From assembly GCF_000376845.1 (NCBI RefSeq), contig NZ_AQXY01000031.1:300792-364791 (forward strand): a stretch of DNA of 64,000 nucleotides. Reading direction: 5' to 3'. Positions within the stretch are counted from its first letter, which is position 1. Every line of letters starts with the position of its first letter. The notes beneath the pieces were generated by a model that saw only the letters and a list, made by a program, of their open reading frames with translations, was not told the DNA's origin and searched no databases. Both the position numbers and the translations under genes were made by a program. Source of the DNA: Thioalkalivibrio sp. ALE14. GTDB taxonomy: Bacteria; Pseudomonadota; Gammaproteobacteria; Ectothiorhodospirales; Ectothiorhodospiraceae. This document shows positions 1 to 9,169 of the stretch, piece after piece.

Positions 1-425
1 ACCTCCTTTTTCAGGATCTCCGGCAGCTTCAGCAGCGGACAGCTGAGGAACACCACGTTGCGACCCTTCTTCAGCTGGTAGTAGAGATCGCGCACCCCGC
101 GCACCAGCGCCGGGTTGTCATCGAACCACGTAGGCAGGTCTTTCAGCAGGACCATCCGCGGCGCATCCGTCTCCCCCGCGGCCACCCGCGCCACCGCCGC
201 GACCGGGTCCGTGGTCGGCGCGCCCGGGTCATCGTGCTCGCCAAACCCGTGGCTCGCCGACCAGACCTCCAGGTGGCCGTCCTCTCCGTAGAACGAGCGT
301 GCGACCGAGCGCAGCAACCGCTCCATGCGGTCCTCGTCCCAGCCCAGCAGGTAGAACACCGGATAATGCGACTTGAGCCCGCGCAGGATCTTGTGTGCCG
401 TCCGATTCTCCAGCTTCTTGCTCAA
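1..425 (-). CDS. Ycf46-like AAA+ ATPase, N-terminal part (runs off the window)
   Basis: About 141 residues are visible and the C-terminal ATPase core lies beyond base 1. The N-terminal region reads like the Ycf46 class of AAA ATPases: a segment with YPVFYLLGWDEDRMERLLRS, then VWSASHGFG, then MVLLKDLPTWFDDNP, then a stretch ending NVVFLSCPLLKLPEILKKE. In that class this precedes the Walker A and B motifs, which cannot be checked here. The start is a TTG at 425 with GGAAGGAG seven bases upstream; no ATG fits as well. Family members are thought to be soluble ATPases of poorly known role. The family call is by recalled pattern. Confidence 0.75.
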   Translation of the reverse strand, partial: MSKKLENRTAHKILRGLKSHYPVFYLLGWDEDRMERLLRSVARSFYGEDGHLEVWSASHGFGEHDDPGAPTTDPVAAVARVAAGETDAPRMVLLKDLPTWFDDNPALVRGVRDLYYQLKKGRNVVFLSCPLLKLPEILKKE

Positions 426-577
426 TCCGTGTCTCCTTCCGGGTGGCCCCGTCCTGATGCCGATGTCCCCGACCGAGTGTACCGATACGCCGCGCCGATG
501 CGAGCCACCCGGCACGCCACGACGGCGCATCCGCTACCCTGAGGGCATCGGCCCGATGCAGCCCCGGAGGTCTCCCG

Positions 578-1279
578 ATGCCGTCTGCCCACCCCCGGCC
601 CTCCCGGATCTCGCGTGCCAGCCTCGGGCGCGGCGTTCTGGTACTGCTGATCGCGCTGGGCATCGGCCTCGCCCTCTGGGTGGGTGACCCGGTCCGTCTG
701 CTCGCCTGGGGCGAGGCCGTCGCAGGCGGCCTCTGGGTCACGGCCGGGCTGGTGCTCCTGATGGCCCTGATGCTCGCCTTTGCTCTCCCCGGCACCCTGA
801 TGGTCTGGCTGATCGCCCCGTTCCACCCGCCGCTGATCGCCGTCGGCCTGTTGCTGATCGGCAGCACCAGCGGGGCCTGGGGGGCCTACCACGTCGCCTC
901 GCGCCTGGCCCGCTCCGACCACGAACGCGACCGTGGCGGGTGGCTGACAGACTTCCTGCGCCGTCACAGCCACCCGGCCACGCAGACCGCCCTGCGCGTG
1001 TTTCCCGGCTTCCCCCATTCGATGGTGAACTACGCTGGCGGGGCCCTGGGCCTGCCGCTGGGACCCTTCCTGCTGGCCGCCCTGCTTGGGCTCAGCGTGA
1101 AGTGGAGCGTGTATGCGACGGCCATCCATGGCGCCACGGATGCGATCGCCACCGGCGAGGCCCTGCAACCGCAGACACTCCTGCCCCTGTTCGCGCTGGC
1201 GGTGTTGCTGCTGGCTGGCTCGGCACTGCGGTACTGGATCCAGCGCCGGTATGCGTCGCCCGGCTCGGGCCAAGGGTAA
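578..1279 (+). CDS. TVP38/TMEM64 (VTT-domain) family membrane protein
   Basis: This 233-residue inner-membrane protein has at least four hydrophobic segments (about residues 18-35, 48-70, 76-100 and 195-215). The central segment FPGFPHSMVNYAGGALGLPL is typical of the VTT/SNARE-associated domain, where the xFPxxPxxxxNYxxG pattern is conserved. Family members (DedA/TVP38) are linked to lipid scrambling and envelope homeostasis, but the substrate of this one is unknown. The start has GGAGG nine bases upstream. It is divergent from the AAA ATPase at the left edge, sharing a 152-bp intergenic region. Confidence 0.8.
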   Translation: MPSAHPRPSRISRASLGRGVLVLLIALGIGLALWVGDPVRLLAWGEAVAGGLWVTAGLVLLMALMLAFALPGTLMVWLIAPFHPPLIAVGLLLIGSTSGAWGAYHVASRLARSDHERDRGGWLTDFLRRHSHPATQTALRVFPGFPHSMVNYAGGALGLPLGPFLLAALLGLSVKWSVYATAIHGATDAIATGEALQPQTLLPLFALAVLLLAGSALRYWIQRRYASPGSGQG

Positions 1280-1399
1280 GAGCCCGCGCCGGAACATCGG
1301 GCAGAAAACGAGAACGGTTTCGCGGGATCGAGCGGGACTGCCCCCGCATGCGACCCCAAAATCTGTAACCGACCGGCAGGTCCGTTAGACTGGGAGGCC

Positions 1400-2164
1400 T
1401 TGTCCCAGCACGGCCACCCTGTGACCCACGAGTCCTCCTCAAGCCCGTATTCGAACATCGGCGACGTCAACCAGCGTTTCTACGATGGTCTGTGGGCGGA
1501 CACCCGCCTGGTACACCCCGAGCGTTTCAATACCTGGGGACTCGTCTCCGAGCTGTCCCGATCCCATGCCCGACGGCTCGAAGTAGGGCCCGGGATGCGC
1601 CCGCGCCTGCCCATCGCGGATACCCACTTTGCCGACATCAGCGCCCCGGCGCTGGCCGCACTCGAGAACGCGGGCGGTGTCACTCAGAGGGCCCCCATAT
1701 CCGCGCTGCCCTATGCCGACCGGCACTTCGAACTGGTCTGCGCACTGGACATCATCGAACATGTAGAGGACGACGAGGCCGCTCTGGCCGAGCTGTCACG
1801 GGTCGCCGCCCCCGGCGCCCGTGTACTGCTGTCCACCCCGCTGCATCCGGAGTACTGGACGCCGTTCGACGACATCGTCGGCCACTATCGGCGCTATGAA
1901 CCGCACAAGCTGGCACAGCTTCTGGAACGCCACGACCTGGAGATCGAGCAAAGCGCGATCTTCGGGATGAAACCGAAATCCTCGCGCCTCAATGATCTCG
2001 GCATGTGGTTCCTGCAACGCCACCGACCCGTGGCGATGAAGGTCTACAACCGTTTCCTGATGCCCCTGGGGCTTCGCCTGCAAAAGCCCCTCAAGCTGAG
2101 CCCCGGCATGGTGCCCACCGACGGGGTGGAAGAGGTCTTTCTGGTCTGCCGCCGCAAGACCTGA
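1400..2164 (+). CDS. Class I SAM-dependent methyltransferase
   Basis: The protein is 254 residues long. The SAM-binding fold shows as LEVGPGMRPRLPIAD (motif I, with the less common EVGPG), then YADRHFELVCALDIIEHVED (motif II, HIEHV-like) and RVAAPGARVLLSTPL (motif III). This pattern is shared with methyltransferases of the type-11/type-23 groups, many acting on quinones, lipids or glycans; the substrate cannot be told. The TTG at 1400 is preceded by GGGAGG with only a 2-3 base spacer, so the GTG at 1421 is an alternative start that would shorten the protein by seven residues. Confidence 0.8.
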   Translation: MSQHGHPVTHESSSSPYSNIGDVNQRFYDGLWADTRLVHPERFNTWGLVSELSRSHARRLEVGPGMRPRLPIADTHFADISAPALAALENAGGVTQRAPISALPYADRHFELVCALDIIEHVEDDEAALAELSRVAAPGARVLLSTPLHPEYWTPFDDIVGHYRRYEPHKLAQLLERHDLEIEQSAIFGMKPKSSRLNDLGMWFLQRHRPVAMKVYNRFLMPLGLRLQKPLKLSPGMVPTDGVEEVFLVCRRKT

Positions 2165-2305
2165 ACCGGCACGGAGACTCGGTAGCCTGTTTGCGGGACC
2201 GGAGTCCAGGCCGTCCAAAAACCCGGCCGATTGCCCAGCTTCCTTGATGGAAACCCCCGGCCGGGCGTACTGTCTATCGAAGTACGATTACCGAGAGAAC
2301 CCCCG

Positions 2306-2629
2306 ATGCTCGACCTGCTGCGTTCACGTTCCACCTACCGCGATCAGCGCTTCCAGTTCTCCCTGCTGGTGCTGGCCACCGGATTCGTACTGACACTGCA
2401 GAACCCGGAGGCACAGGAATCCGCCGCGGAGCTGTTCTCCAAGGTGGAGTTCCCGAACTTCGCCCAGGTGCAGGACATGCGCCCGCAGCTGCCCCCGCCG
2501 TGGATGGAGGGTGACCAGCTCGCCAGCGAGGACACCGAATCGACCCCGGTGATCACCCTGCTCGAGCGCACCGATGCGCGCTCCGCCGACCCGCGCGAAC
2601 GCCCGACGCGCGCCGCCGGCGACGAATAA
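2306..2629 (+). CDS. Small single-pass membrane protein, unknown
   Basis: A 107-residue protein I do not recognise. It has a charged N-terminus, one hydrophobic helix (about 18-32, FSLLVLATGFVLTL), then a proline-rich acidic soluble tail. The topology suggests an inner-membrane anchor with a periplasmic tail. The ATG at 2306 is chosen over an upstream in-frame start because GAGAG precedes it and the upstream extension is not membrane-like. It lies convergent to the GGDEF gene that follows. Confidence 0.5.
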   Translation: MLDLLRSRSTYRDQRFQFSLLVLATGFVLTLQNPEAQESAAELFSKVEFPNFAQVQDMRPQLPPPWMEGDQLASEDTESTPVITLLERTDARSADPRERPTRAAGDE

Positions 2630-2656
2630 CCCCCGCCATCGCCCCGGCGGAATCAC

Positions 2657-4093
2657 TCAAAGCCCCGCCACACAGACCCGGTTGCGACCCTCGCGCTTGG
2701 CGCAGTAAAGCAACCGGTCCGCCTCACCCAGCAGCGCCTCCGGTTCCAGCGATCGCCGCTCGGTCACCACACCCACCCCGAGACTGACGGTCACCCCACC
2801 CGTCGCATTGTCCGGATGGTCCAGTTGCAGGGCCTCCACCTCGCGCCGTACCCGCTCGGCAACCGCTCGCGCGCCCTCCAGCGTGGTATCCGGCAGGATG
2901 CAGGCAAATTCCTCGCCCCCGTAGCGCGCGACCAGATCCGTCGGCCGATGGGCCGCCTCCTGGAGGACAGCGGCGACCCGGCGCAGGCAGTCGTCCCCAC
3001 GCTGGTGCCCGAAGCGGTCGTTGTATGGCTTGAAGTGATCAATATCGATCATCAGCAGCGCCAGATTGACCGCGCGCCGCGATCGACACTCCCGTTCCAG
3101 CACGGCATCGAACTGGCGCCGATTCGCCAGCCCGGTCAGGCCGTCTACCCGCGCCTGACGCGCCAGCTCGGCCTCCACCTGCTTGCGGGCGAAGGTACCG
3201 GCAATGATGTCGGCCACCACCTGCAGCGTCGTGATCTCTTCGCGGTTCCAGTGGAAACGCTGGTTCACCGAGTCGAAGCCGAGCATGCCGAAGGCGTTCT
3301 GGTCGCTGATCAGCGGGATCAGCAGAAGGGATTCGATGGATTGGCGGCGGAACTCGGCCTGTTCGAAGGCGGCCGCCTCGGGCAAATCATCCACGTCGGG
3401 AACATGCACCGTACGACCGCGACGGATCTGGCCGGTCACCCACGCGTGCGCCTCCAGCGGAATCCCCTGCATCTCGTCGAGGAACGGCCTGATTCCGGGC
3501 GCACACCATTCGTGGACCAGGTCCATGGTCTGCCCGCCCGGCCGGAAGCGGATCACATAGGCGCGCCCCATGCGGAAGAACTCGTTCAGGCGCTGCAACA
3601 CCCCGGTGACGGCATTGTCGACCGCGTCGGCCGAGATGTCCGCGAACTGGGCGGAGATCGCGGACACGATCGCCTGCAGGCGATGCTGCCGTTGCGCCCG
3701 CTCCTCCAGCTGCTTGCGTTCGGTGATGTCCTCGGCGATGGCACTCGCCCCAAGCAGCGCCCCATCGTCATCGAAGAACCGCTGGGCGTGCCAGGACAGT
3801 GTGCGCTCCTCGCCACTGCGGGTAAGGATAGTGGACTCCCGCCCTGCCATCTCGCGGCCTTCGCGGATCACCACCTCGGCCTCGGCGAGCAGCGTCGCGC
3901 GATACTCCCGGTCAGGATACAGCCACTCCCAGACCGCCGCGTGCCCCACGACTTCCTCGCGGCGGTAGCCGCTGATCCGCTCGGCGGCCCGATTCCAGAG
4001 GGTCACCCGCCCCTCGGTGTCCAGGGTGTTCACCCACACCGGCGCGTGCTCGATGATCAGCGAATGAAAACGCGCGGAGGAATCGTCCACCAT
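2657..4093 (-). CDS. PAS-GAF-GGDEF diguanylate cyclase
   Basis: A 478-residue soluble protein with three domains in order: PAS (about 8-125, ending in the linker EDITERKQ), GAF (about 135-300) and GGDEF (about 310-475). The catalytic signature is intact (ARYGGEEF), and the product-inhibition I-site RPTD sits five residues before it. It should make cyclic-di-GMP from two GTP and be feedback-inhibited. DIDHFKPYNDRFGH supplies the metal and nucleotide loop. The PAS and GAF inputs imply sensing of a small ligand, redox state or light, not identifiable from sequence. The open frame extends far upstream, but the ATG at 4093 with GAGGG upstream begins just before the PAS fold. Confidence 0.9.
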   Translation of the reverse strand: MVDDSSARFHSLIIEHAPVWVNTLDTEGRVTLWNRAAERISGYRREEVVGHAAVWEWLYPDREYRATLLAEAEVVIREGREMAGRESTILTRSGEERTLSWHAQRFFDDDGALLGASAIAEDITERKQLEERAQRQHRLQAIVSAISAQFADISADAVDNAVTGVLQRLNEFFRMGRAYVIRFRPGGQTMDLVHEWCAPGIRPFLDEMQGIPLEAHAWVTGQIRRGRTVHVPDVDDLPEAAAFEQAEFRRQSIESLLLIPLISDQNAFGMLGFDSVNQRFHWNREEITTLQVVADIIAGTFARKQVEAELARQARVDGLTGLANRRQFDAVLERECRSRRAVNLALLMIDIDHFKPYNDRFGHQRGDDCLRRVAAVLQEAAHRPTDLVARYGGEEFACILPDTTLEGARAVAERVRREVEALQLDHPDNATGGVTVSLGVGVVTERRSLEPEALLGEADRLLYCAKREGRNRVCVAGL

Positions 4094-4225
4094 GCCCCGC
4101 CCTCGAAAACGGAAACGATCATTGTTTCCCTCTCTCGAGGTTAGCAAGAATCCCGGCGATTGGTTTACGAGGCATCCGCGTTTGGTAGGCTCGTGCGCCT
4201 GGCCCCAATCGACCCGCAGACCCGC

Positions 4226-5239
4226 ATGACCGACACCTTCAAGGCGCTTCTCCTCGAACAGCATCCCGACGGCCCGATGGCGACGCTCCGGACCCTCAAG
4301 CTCGACGATCTGCCAGCAGGCGACGTCCTGTTGCGGGTTCACTACTCGGGGCTGAACTACAAGGACGGCATGATCCTGCAGGGTCAGGGCAATCTGGTAC
4401 GGGAGTACCCGCACGTGCCGGGCATCGACCTGGCCGGGACCGTGCTGGAATCCGCCGATCCGCGTGTCCGCCCGGGCGAGGCGGTCGTGCTCACCGGACA
4501 CCGCGTGGGCGAGACCCACTGGGGCGGCTACGCAGAGCGTGCCCGGGTCCAGGGGGAGTGGCTCATCCCGCAACCCGCGAGCTACAGCGCGCGCCAGGCC
4601 ATGGCCGCGGGCACGGCCGGCTTCACCGCCATGCTGGCCATTCAGGCCCTGGAGGAGCATGGCCTGCAACCCGAGGCAGGCGAGGTCCTGGTGACCGGGG
4701 CCTCCGGCGGCGTGGGCAGCATCGCGGTCCGGCTGCTGGCCCGACTGGGCTACACGGTCACCGCCGTCACCGGCCGTCCCGAGAACGCCGAATACCTGCA
4801 CCAGCTGGGCGCCCAGCACATCGTGCCCCGCGGGGAGCTGGCCGAGACCCCGCCCAAGCCAATGCTGCGGGAACGCTGGGCCGGCTGCGTGGACACGGTT
4901 GGGGGGGACATGCTGGCCCATGTACTCGCCGGCATGAACTACGGATCCTCGGTGGCGGCCTGCGGCCTGGCCGGGGGTCCTCAGCTCAAGACCACCGTCC
5001 TGCCGTTCCTGCTGCGCGGCATCAACCTGCTGGGGATCGACTCGGTCCTGTGCCCCGGCGAGCGGCGGCGGGCGGCCTGGGAACGCCTGGCCGAATTGCT
5101 CCCGGGCGACGACCTCGACGCGATCACCACCGAGATCGACCTGGAGGAGCTGCCGCATTACGGCGAGCAGATCCTCGCGGGACAGATTCGGGGACGCACG
5201 GTGGTCCGCGTGGACCCGGCCGACGCCGGCGGCTCCTGA
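4226..5239 (+). CDS. acuI: Acrylyl-CoA reductase / YhdH-type quinone oxidoreductase
   Basis: A 337-residue zinc-free MDR-superfamily reductase. HYSGLNYKDGMILQGQGNLV and YPHVPGIDLAGTV are hallmark segments of the YhdH/AcuI group, and VTGASGGVGSIAVRLLARLG is the NADPH-binding Rossmann motif. Known members reduce acryloyl-CoA to propionyl-CoA with NADPH, clearing a toxic electrophile. It is a single gene here with no propionate or DMSP genes beside it, so the physiological substrate is open. The start at 4226 is supported by the family N-terminus beginning at FKALLLEQ; an upstream in-frame extension from 4160 is less likely. Confidence 0.88.
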   Translation: MTDTFKALLLEQHPDGPMATLRTLKLDDLPAGDVLLRVHYSGLNYKDGMILQGQGNLVREYPHVPGIDLAGTVLESADPRVRPGEAVVLTGHRVGETHWGGYAERARVQGEWLIPQPASYSARQAMAAGTAGFTAMLAIQALEEHGLQPEAGEVLVTGASGGVGSIAVRLLARLGYTVTAVTGRPENAEYLHQLGAQHIVPRGELAETPPKPMLRERWAGCVDTVGGDMLAHVLAGMNYGSSVAACGLAGGPQLKTTVLPFLLRGINLLGIDSVLCPGERRRAAWERLAELLPGDDLDAITTEIDLEELPHYGEQILAGQIRGRTVVRVDPADAGGS

Positions 5240-5297
5240 TACCCTCGGGCCGTCCCGAACCGGCTATGCTCCCGGACAGACCACCCCGGAGATCCCC

Positions 5298-5648
5298 ATG
5301 ACCGAACTCGCATCCCGCCTGAAGTCGATCCGCGACCGCCTGGCCGAGCTGGAGGCCATGGCCCGGGAGGATCACGCGGAGGCCGCCCATCGCCTGGCCG
5401 CCGAGCTCACCCGGGAGCTCAATCAGGCACTGGAGGAGGCTACCGGATCCGGCGACAGCGCCCACGCGACCACTGCCGGCGAACCCCGCCCACCGCGCGA
5501 CCCGGTCGAGAAGTGCCCGCGCTGCACCCTGCGCAGCTTCACCTTCCAGGAGGGCACCATCCGCGAACGCCCGAACGAACCGGGGCACTTCGAGGCGCAG
5601 TACCAGTGCATGAGCTGCGGCCACGAGGCCTGGCGCCGCCTGGGCTAG
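5298..5648 (+). CDS. Small zinc-ribbon protein with N-terminal coiled coil
   Basis: A 116-residue protein whose first ~50 residues are strongly helical with heptad character (LKSIRDRLAELEAM). After a polar linker it has a CPRC...CMSC pair (about residues 74-77 and 103-106) that forms a zinc ribbon. No enzyme domain is present; an adaptor or nucleic-acid-binding role is possible but unproven. The gene ends convergent with trxC only 25 bp away. Its TAG stop lies inside CTAGGGAGACGCTG, which matches the end of the repeat elements at 19663. Confidence 0.6.
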   Translation: MTELASRLKSIRDRLAELEAMAREDHAEAAHRLAAELTRELNQALEEATGSGDSAHATTAGEPRPPRDPVEKCPRCTLRSFTFQEGTIRERPNEPGHFEAQYQCMSCGHEAWRRLG

Positions 5649-5658
5649 GGAGACGCTG
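5645..5658 (+). repeat. Solo copy of the CTAG repeat-element end, on a stop codon
   Basis: CTAGGGAGACGCTG is identical over 14 bases to the left end of the inverted-repeat element at 19663. The TAG at 5646-5648 is the stop codon of the zinc-ribbon gene. No opposite arm is seen nearby, so this is either a remnant or a preferred target half. Confidence 0.5.
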
Positions 5659-5673
5659 GGCCCGAACGCGTGG

Positions 5674-6108
5674 CTACACCTGGCCGCGCGTCCAGCGCAC
5701 GATATCGGGCGCGCCCATGGCGCCCGCCTGGCGTGCGACCTCCCGACCACCGCGAAACAGCGCCAGCGTCGGGATGCTGCGAATCCCGAACTGCTGCCCC
5801 AGGCCGGGTTCCGCCTCGGTATTGACCTTGGCCAACCGCACGGTCGGTTCCAGATCGCCCGCCGCCTGCCGGAACTGCGGCGCCATCATCTTGCAGGGGC
5901 CACACCAGGGCGCCCAGAAATCCACCAGCAGCGGGATATCGTTGCGCTCGACGTGCCGCCGGAAATTCGCGCTCGTCAGTTCCAGCGGTTCGCCGGCGAA
6001 CATCGGCTGGTGACACTGGCCGCACTTCGGGCCGGCGCCAAGGCGCGCGGCGGGGATTCGATTGACCGCATCGCAATGCGGACAGACCACATGCAGGGAC
6101 TCACTCAC
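5674..6108 (-). CDS. trxC: Thioredoxin 2 (TrxC) with N-terminal zinc finger
   Basis: The protein is 144 residues, the usual TrxC length. Residues 9-12 (CPHC) and 29-32 (CGQC) form the zinc-binding motif that separates TrxC from TrxA. The catalytic site is WAPWCGPCKMMAP, with the cis-proline in IRSIPTLALF. It reduces protein disulfides in the cytoplasm and in E. coli belongs to the OxyR oxidative-stress set. The start is GTG at 6108 with GAGG seven bases upstream. Its 3' end faces the zinc-ribbon gene. Confidence 0.95.
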   Translation of the reverse strand: MSESLHVVCPHCDAVNRIPAARLGAGPKCGQCHQPMFAGEPLELTSANFRRHVERNDIPLLVDFWAPWCGPCKMMAPQFRQAAGDLEPTVRLAKVNTEAEPGLGQQFGIRSIPTLALFRGGREVARQAGAMGAPDIVRWTRGQV

Positions 6109-6143
6109 AGCAGCACCTCGCCTTTACCACCCGACGGACCGCT

Positions 6144-6773
6144 TCATTCTACTCCTCGCCGCGGCAGCAACCAGCCGAACAGAAGATGGGTCAACCACCA
6201 GACCCCGGTACAAAAAGCCATCACCACGCCCAGCCACGCGACCGGATGCATCCACTCCTGGACCTGACCGCCCGGTCCCAGGACCCAGTTCACGTTGTTC
6301 TCGGGGTCCGCCAGCGCAAAGGTCAGTAGCAGGATGGCCCAGCCCAGAACCGCCATGTAGCGCCAGGCGCGCGGGTCGTAACCCAGGCGCCAGACCAGCC
6401 AGATCAGTACGAAGGGCAGCGGCAGGTGGTACAGGGACAACAGGCGCACGAACAACGGGATCTCGGGATTGAACATGTAGTGCACGATGCCCAGCGGGGC
6501 CCAGCCCCACACCGCCATGCTCAGCACGAAGTCGAGCACCCAGCCGAGTTCCAGCAGCACGACCGCTACCAGCATCATGCTCGCGATCCGGCGACTCTCC
6601 AGCCAGGCCGCGAGCAGCCCGCCCAGCAGCGCGACGTTGGAAAACCACAGGAAATTGAACCAGCCATGCACCGCTGCGTAGACCGGCACCAGCACCACCA
6701 CGAAGGCGAGATAGCCCCACTTCACTCCGCGCGGCACCCGGCCATCGAGCGTCACTGGACGGATGGATTCCAT
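6144..6773 (-). CDS. Six-helix inner-membrane protein, unknown
   Basis: A 209-residue protein made almost entirely of six hydrophobic helices with short loops (about residues 18-38, 44-56, 63-87, 104-125, 136-153 and 176-200). Many tryptophans lie at helix ends (WFNFLWF, VWGWAPLG, WLTHLLFGWLLP). I do not recognise the family; the pattern resembles small integral proteins found beside lipid or carotenoid genes, but no motif confirms it. The ATG at 6773 is chosen because the upstream frame is arginine-rich and unlike a membrane leader. It is divergent from the patatin gene. Confidence 0.65.
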   Translation of the reverse strand: MESIRPVTLDGRVPRGVKWGYLAFVVVLVPVYAAVHGWFNFLWFSNVALLGGLLAAWLESRRIASMMLVAVVLLELGWVLDFVLSMAVWGWAPLGIVHYMFNPEIPLFVRLLSLYHLPLPFVLIWLVWRLGYDPRAWRYMAVLGWAILLLTFALADPENNVNWVLGPGGQVQEWMHPVAWLGVVMAFCTGVWWLTHLLFGWLLPRRGVE

Positions 6774-6844
6774 TCGCTTGCCCCCGGCAACATTCGGGCT
6801 CAGGGTAGCAGCATGGCCACCTTGATTCGGAAGCACACCCCCAC

Positions 6845-7765
6845 ATGAAACCGCTGTTCGTTCTCTGCCTCGTCCTGTCGCTGTGTGTCGCACCCGCGTC
6901 CCTGGCGGCGGATCGCGCCGAATCGTCATCGCCGACCATCGGGCTGGCACTGGGCTCGGGCGGTGCCGGTGGACTGGCCCATATCGCCATGCTTCAGGTC
7001 TTCGACGACCTTGGCATCCACCCCGACCGCATCACCGGCACCAGTATCGGGGCCGTAATCGGCGGGCTTTATGCCGCGGGGCTGGACGCCGACGAGATCC
7101 TCGACCTGTTCGACGACTTCGCAGGCTCGGAACTGGATGCCCTGACCGGCCTGGCGCGCTCGGAGATCAAGCTGCTGGACCTGGTCCCGCTGCGAATCGG
7201 CCGCAATGCCCTGTTCGACTCCGGCGAGTTCCTGCGTTTCCTCGCCGAGCATACCGACGCCCGCGACTTCGACGACCTGCGCATCCCGTTCGCGGTGGTC
7301 GCGACCGACTTTCGCACCGGCGAGAGCGTGGTAATCGACGAGGGCGACCTGTTCATGGCCATCGAGGCCAGCATGGCGGTGCCGGGACTGTTCGAGCCGG
7401 TCCGCTACGGCGATGCCCAGTACCTGATCGATGGAGGCGCCTCCAACCCGCTGCCCTACGATCTGCTGCAGGGAAAGTACGACTACGTGATCGCCGTGGA
7501 CGTCTCCGGCAACGGGGCGCATAACGACACCGACGACATCGGCATCGCCGACCTGCTGTTCAAGAGCTTCAGCATCATGCAGGGCTCCATCATTCGCCAC
7601 ATGACGCGCCTGGACCCACCCGACCTCTACCTGGTGCCGGATACCGGCGGCATCCGCCTGCTGCACTTCAACCGCATCGACGAGATCCTCGAAAAGGCCC
7701 GGCCCACCGCCGACGAACTGCGCGAACAACTCGAGACCCGGAAGATCCGGCCAGCGGGGTCCTGA
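6845..7765 (+). CDS. Exported patatin-like phospholipase
   Basis: A 306-residue protein with a signal peptide (about 1-21, cleavage near SLAA). The patatin catalytic parts are all present: the oxyanion loop GSGGAGGLAH, the nucleophile elbow GTSIGA (serine of GxSxG), and the aspartate of the dyad in DGGAS. This is the RssA/PlpD-like group of serine lipid hydrolases; the leader indicates action in the periplasm or at the outer membrane. There is no C-terminal beta-barrel as in PlpD, so it is a free or peripheral enzyme. The substrate is inferred to be phospholipid or lysolipid. Confidence 0.9.
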   Translation: MKPLFVLCLVLSLCVAPASLAADRAESSSPTIGLALGSGGAGGLAHIAMLQVFDDLGIHPDRITGTSIGAVIGGLYAAGLDADEILDLFDDFAGSELDALTGLARSEIKLLDLVPLRIGRNALFDSGEFLRFLAEHTDARDFDDLRIPFAVVATDFRTGESVVIDEGDLFMAIEASMAVPGLFEPVRYGDAQYLIDGGASNPLPYDLLQGKYDYVIAVDVSGNGAHNDTDDIGIADLLFKSFSIMQGSIIRHMTRLDPPDLYLVPDTGGIRLLHFNRIDEILEKARPTADELREQLETRKIRPAGS

Positions 7766-7840
7766 CCCGGTGCAGGCCGAGACCATGCCCTATACTCGCG
7801 ACATCCGTCGCAACGGACGCGACGCCACCCCGGGAGAGCC

Positions 7841-8797
7841 GTGACCCACGACGCCCCCAATGACCCACCCGGCCCGGCTGATCCGCCCCCGGAACCCGGC
7901 ACCGAACGCCACGAGCTGTGGTTTACGCGGCGTGGCGACCAGGTCTGCGGCCCCTATCCTCGGCGGTCGATCGGCCGCTTCCTGATCCTCGGCCGCCTGC
8001 GCCCGGATGACGAGGTCAGTCTCGACCGCGAGACCTGGTGGCGCATCGACCAGCGCCCGCACCTGATCCCCGAAGAACTGCAGAACGCCCACACCCCCGA
8101 GGGTCGCGAACGCCTGGAGCAGGCGCGCCTGCGCGAAGACGAGCGCCGCCGCGAACGTCGCCACGACGACCCGCCCCCCGAGATCGGCGAACGCCGCAAG
8201 GGTGACCGCCGGTGCCCGGAATCACCGGAGACGATCTCCCACCGCCAGCAATGGGCCGAGATCCTCGACCGGACACCACCCCCCTGGAGGCGCTGGGTCC
8301 GCGGGCCCCGGCCGTGGATCGCCGGGGGCCTGGTGATCGCTCTGGCACTCGCCGTGATGATCGGTTTCGGCATCACCTTCGAGCGCGACACAGGACCTGA
8401 CTGTGATGCGTCACCGGCGCCGGGCGTCAACTGGAACTACTGCGACAAGGCCGGGGCGGATCTGCGCGGCACCGACCTGAGTGGCGCATCAATGCACAAC
8501 ACGCGACTCCCCGGGGCGCGTCTGCACGGCGCCCGCCTCACCCACGCCGACCTGCGCTTCGCGGACCTCACCCTGGCCGGTCTGGAGGGCATCGATCTCG
8601 CGGGTGCCAACCTGACCGGCGCCGACCTGATCCGTGCACGTTTGGTCGACACCAATCTCGAGAACGCCAATCTCGCGCACGCCAACCTGACCGGCGCGGA
8701 CCTTTCGGGCGTGCGTCTGGACGGCGCCCGACTCGGCCGCAGCATCTGGACCGACGGGCGAATCTGCGCCCGAGATTCCATCGGCACCTGCGACTGA
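7841..8797 (+). CDS. Membrane-anchored pentapeptide-repeat protein with GYF_2-like N-terminus
   Basis: A 318-residue protein in three parts. Residues ~22-80 resemble a GYF_2-type input domain (ELWFTRRGDQVCGPYPRRSI). A charged linker follows, then one transmembrane helix (about 165-183). The C-terminal 115 residues are A(D/N)LxG-type pentapeptide repeats (GADLRGTDLSGA through GANLTGADLIRA) forming a right-handed beta-helix outside the membrane. No enzyme motif is present. Pentapeptide proteins often bind DNA-mimic targets or act as scaffolds; here the anchor suggests an envelope role. The start is GTG at 7841 with GGGAG five bases upstream. Confidence 0.75.
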   Translation: MTHDAPNDPPGPADPPPEPGTERHELWFTRRGDQVCGPYPRRSIGRFLILGRLRPDDEVSLDRETWWRIDQRPHLIPEELQNAHTPEGRERLEQARLREDERRRERRHDDPPPEIGERRKGDRRCPESPETISHRQQWAEILDRTPPPWRRWVRGPRPWIAGGLVIALALAVMIGFGITFERDTGPDCDASPAPGVNWNYCDKAGADLRGTDLSGASMHNTRLPGARLHGARLTHADLRFADLTLAGLEGIDLAGANLTGADLIRARLVDTNLENANLAHANLTGADLSGVRLDGARLGRSIWTDGRICARDSIGTCD

Positions 8798-8823
8798 ACC
8801 GCGTTCCGGCGGGGCACCGCTCA

Positions 8824-9045
8824 TTACCCGCCGTCCCGCTCGCCGCCCTCGTCCGGATCGAGATCGATGCCCAGCTCCCCGGCGACCTCGGCCCAGTACG
8901 GCTCGGCCTCGCAGGAACAGCAGTCGCACCACACGGTTACGCCATCATGCATGCTGAGCTCGCTGCGCGGGGCCTCCACCCCAGGCCCCACAGGGCTGGA
9001 AACCGATCCCTCCCGGCCTTCGATCCTCCCTCGACGGGTTTGCAT
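8824..9045 (-). CDS. Small Cys-rich protein of the C-x-AEPYW family (copy 1)
   Basis: A 73-residue protein with CDCCSCEAEPYW at about residues 40-51, followed by AEVAGELGIDL. The motif and the following helix recur in the protein at 17134-17328 (SCAAEPYWLEVAEELGI), so this is a small paralogous family in this genome. The four clustered cysteines in this copy could bind metal. The start has an excellent GGGAGG seven bases upstream, which supports translation. I do not know a named family. Confidence 0.6.
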   Translation of the reverse strand: MQTRRGRIEGREGSVSSPVGPGVEAPRSELSMHDGVTVWCDCCSCEAEPYWAEVAGELGIDLDPDEGGERDGG

Positions 9046-9169
9046 GGCGATACCTCCCGACGTTCAACCTTCTGCTACGAGCATAGACGTCGAGAAAACG
9101 CAGTGAGACAACGAGTGCGGGCGCGGCCCCGTGCTACTCTCAAAGCATTGGCTCCCTGCCCCGGTGAAC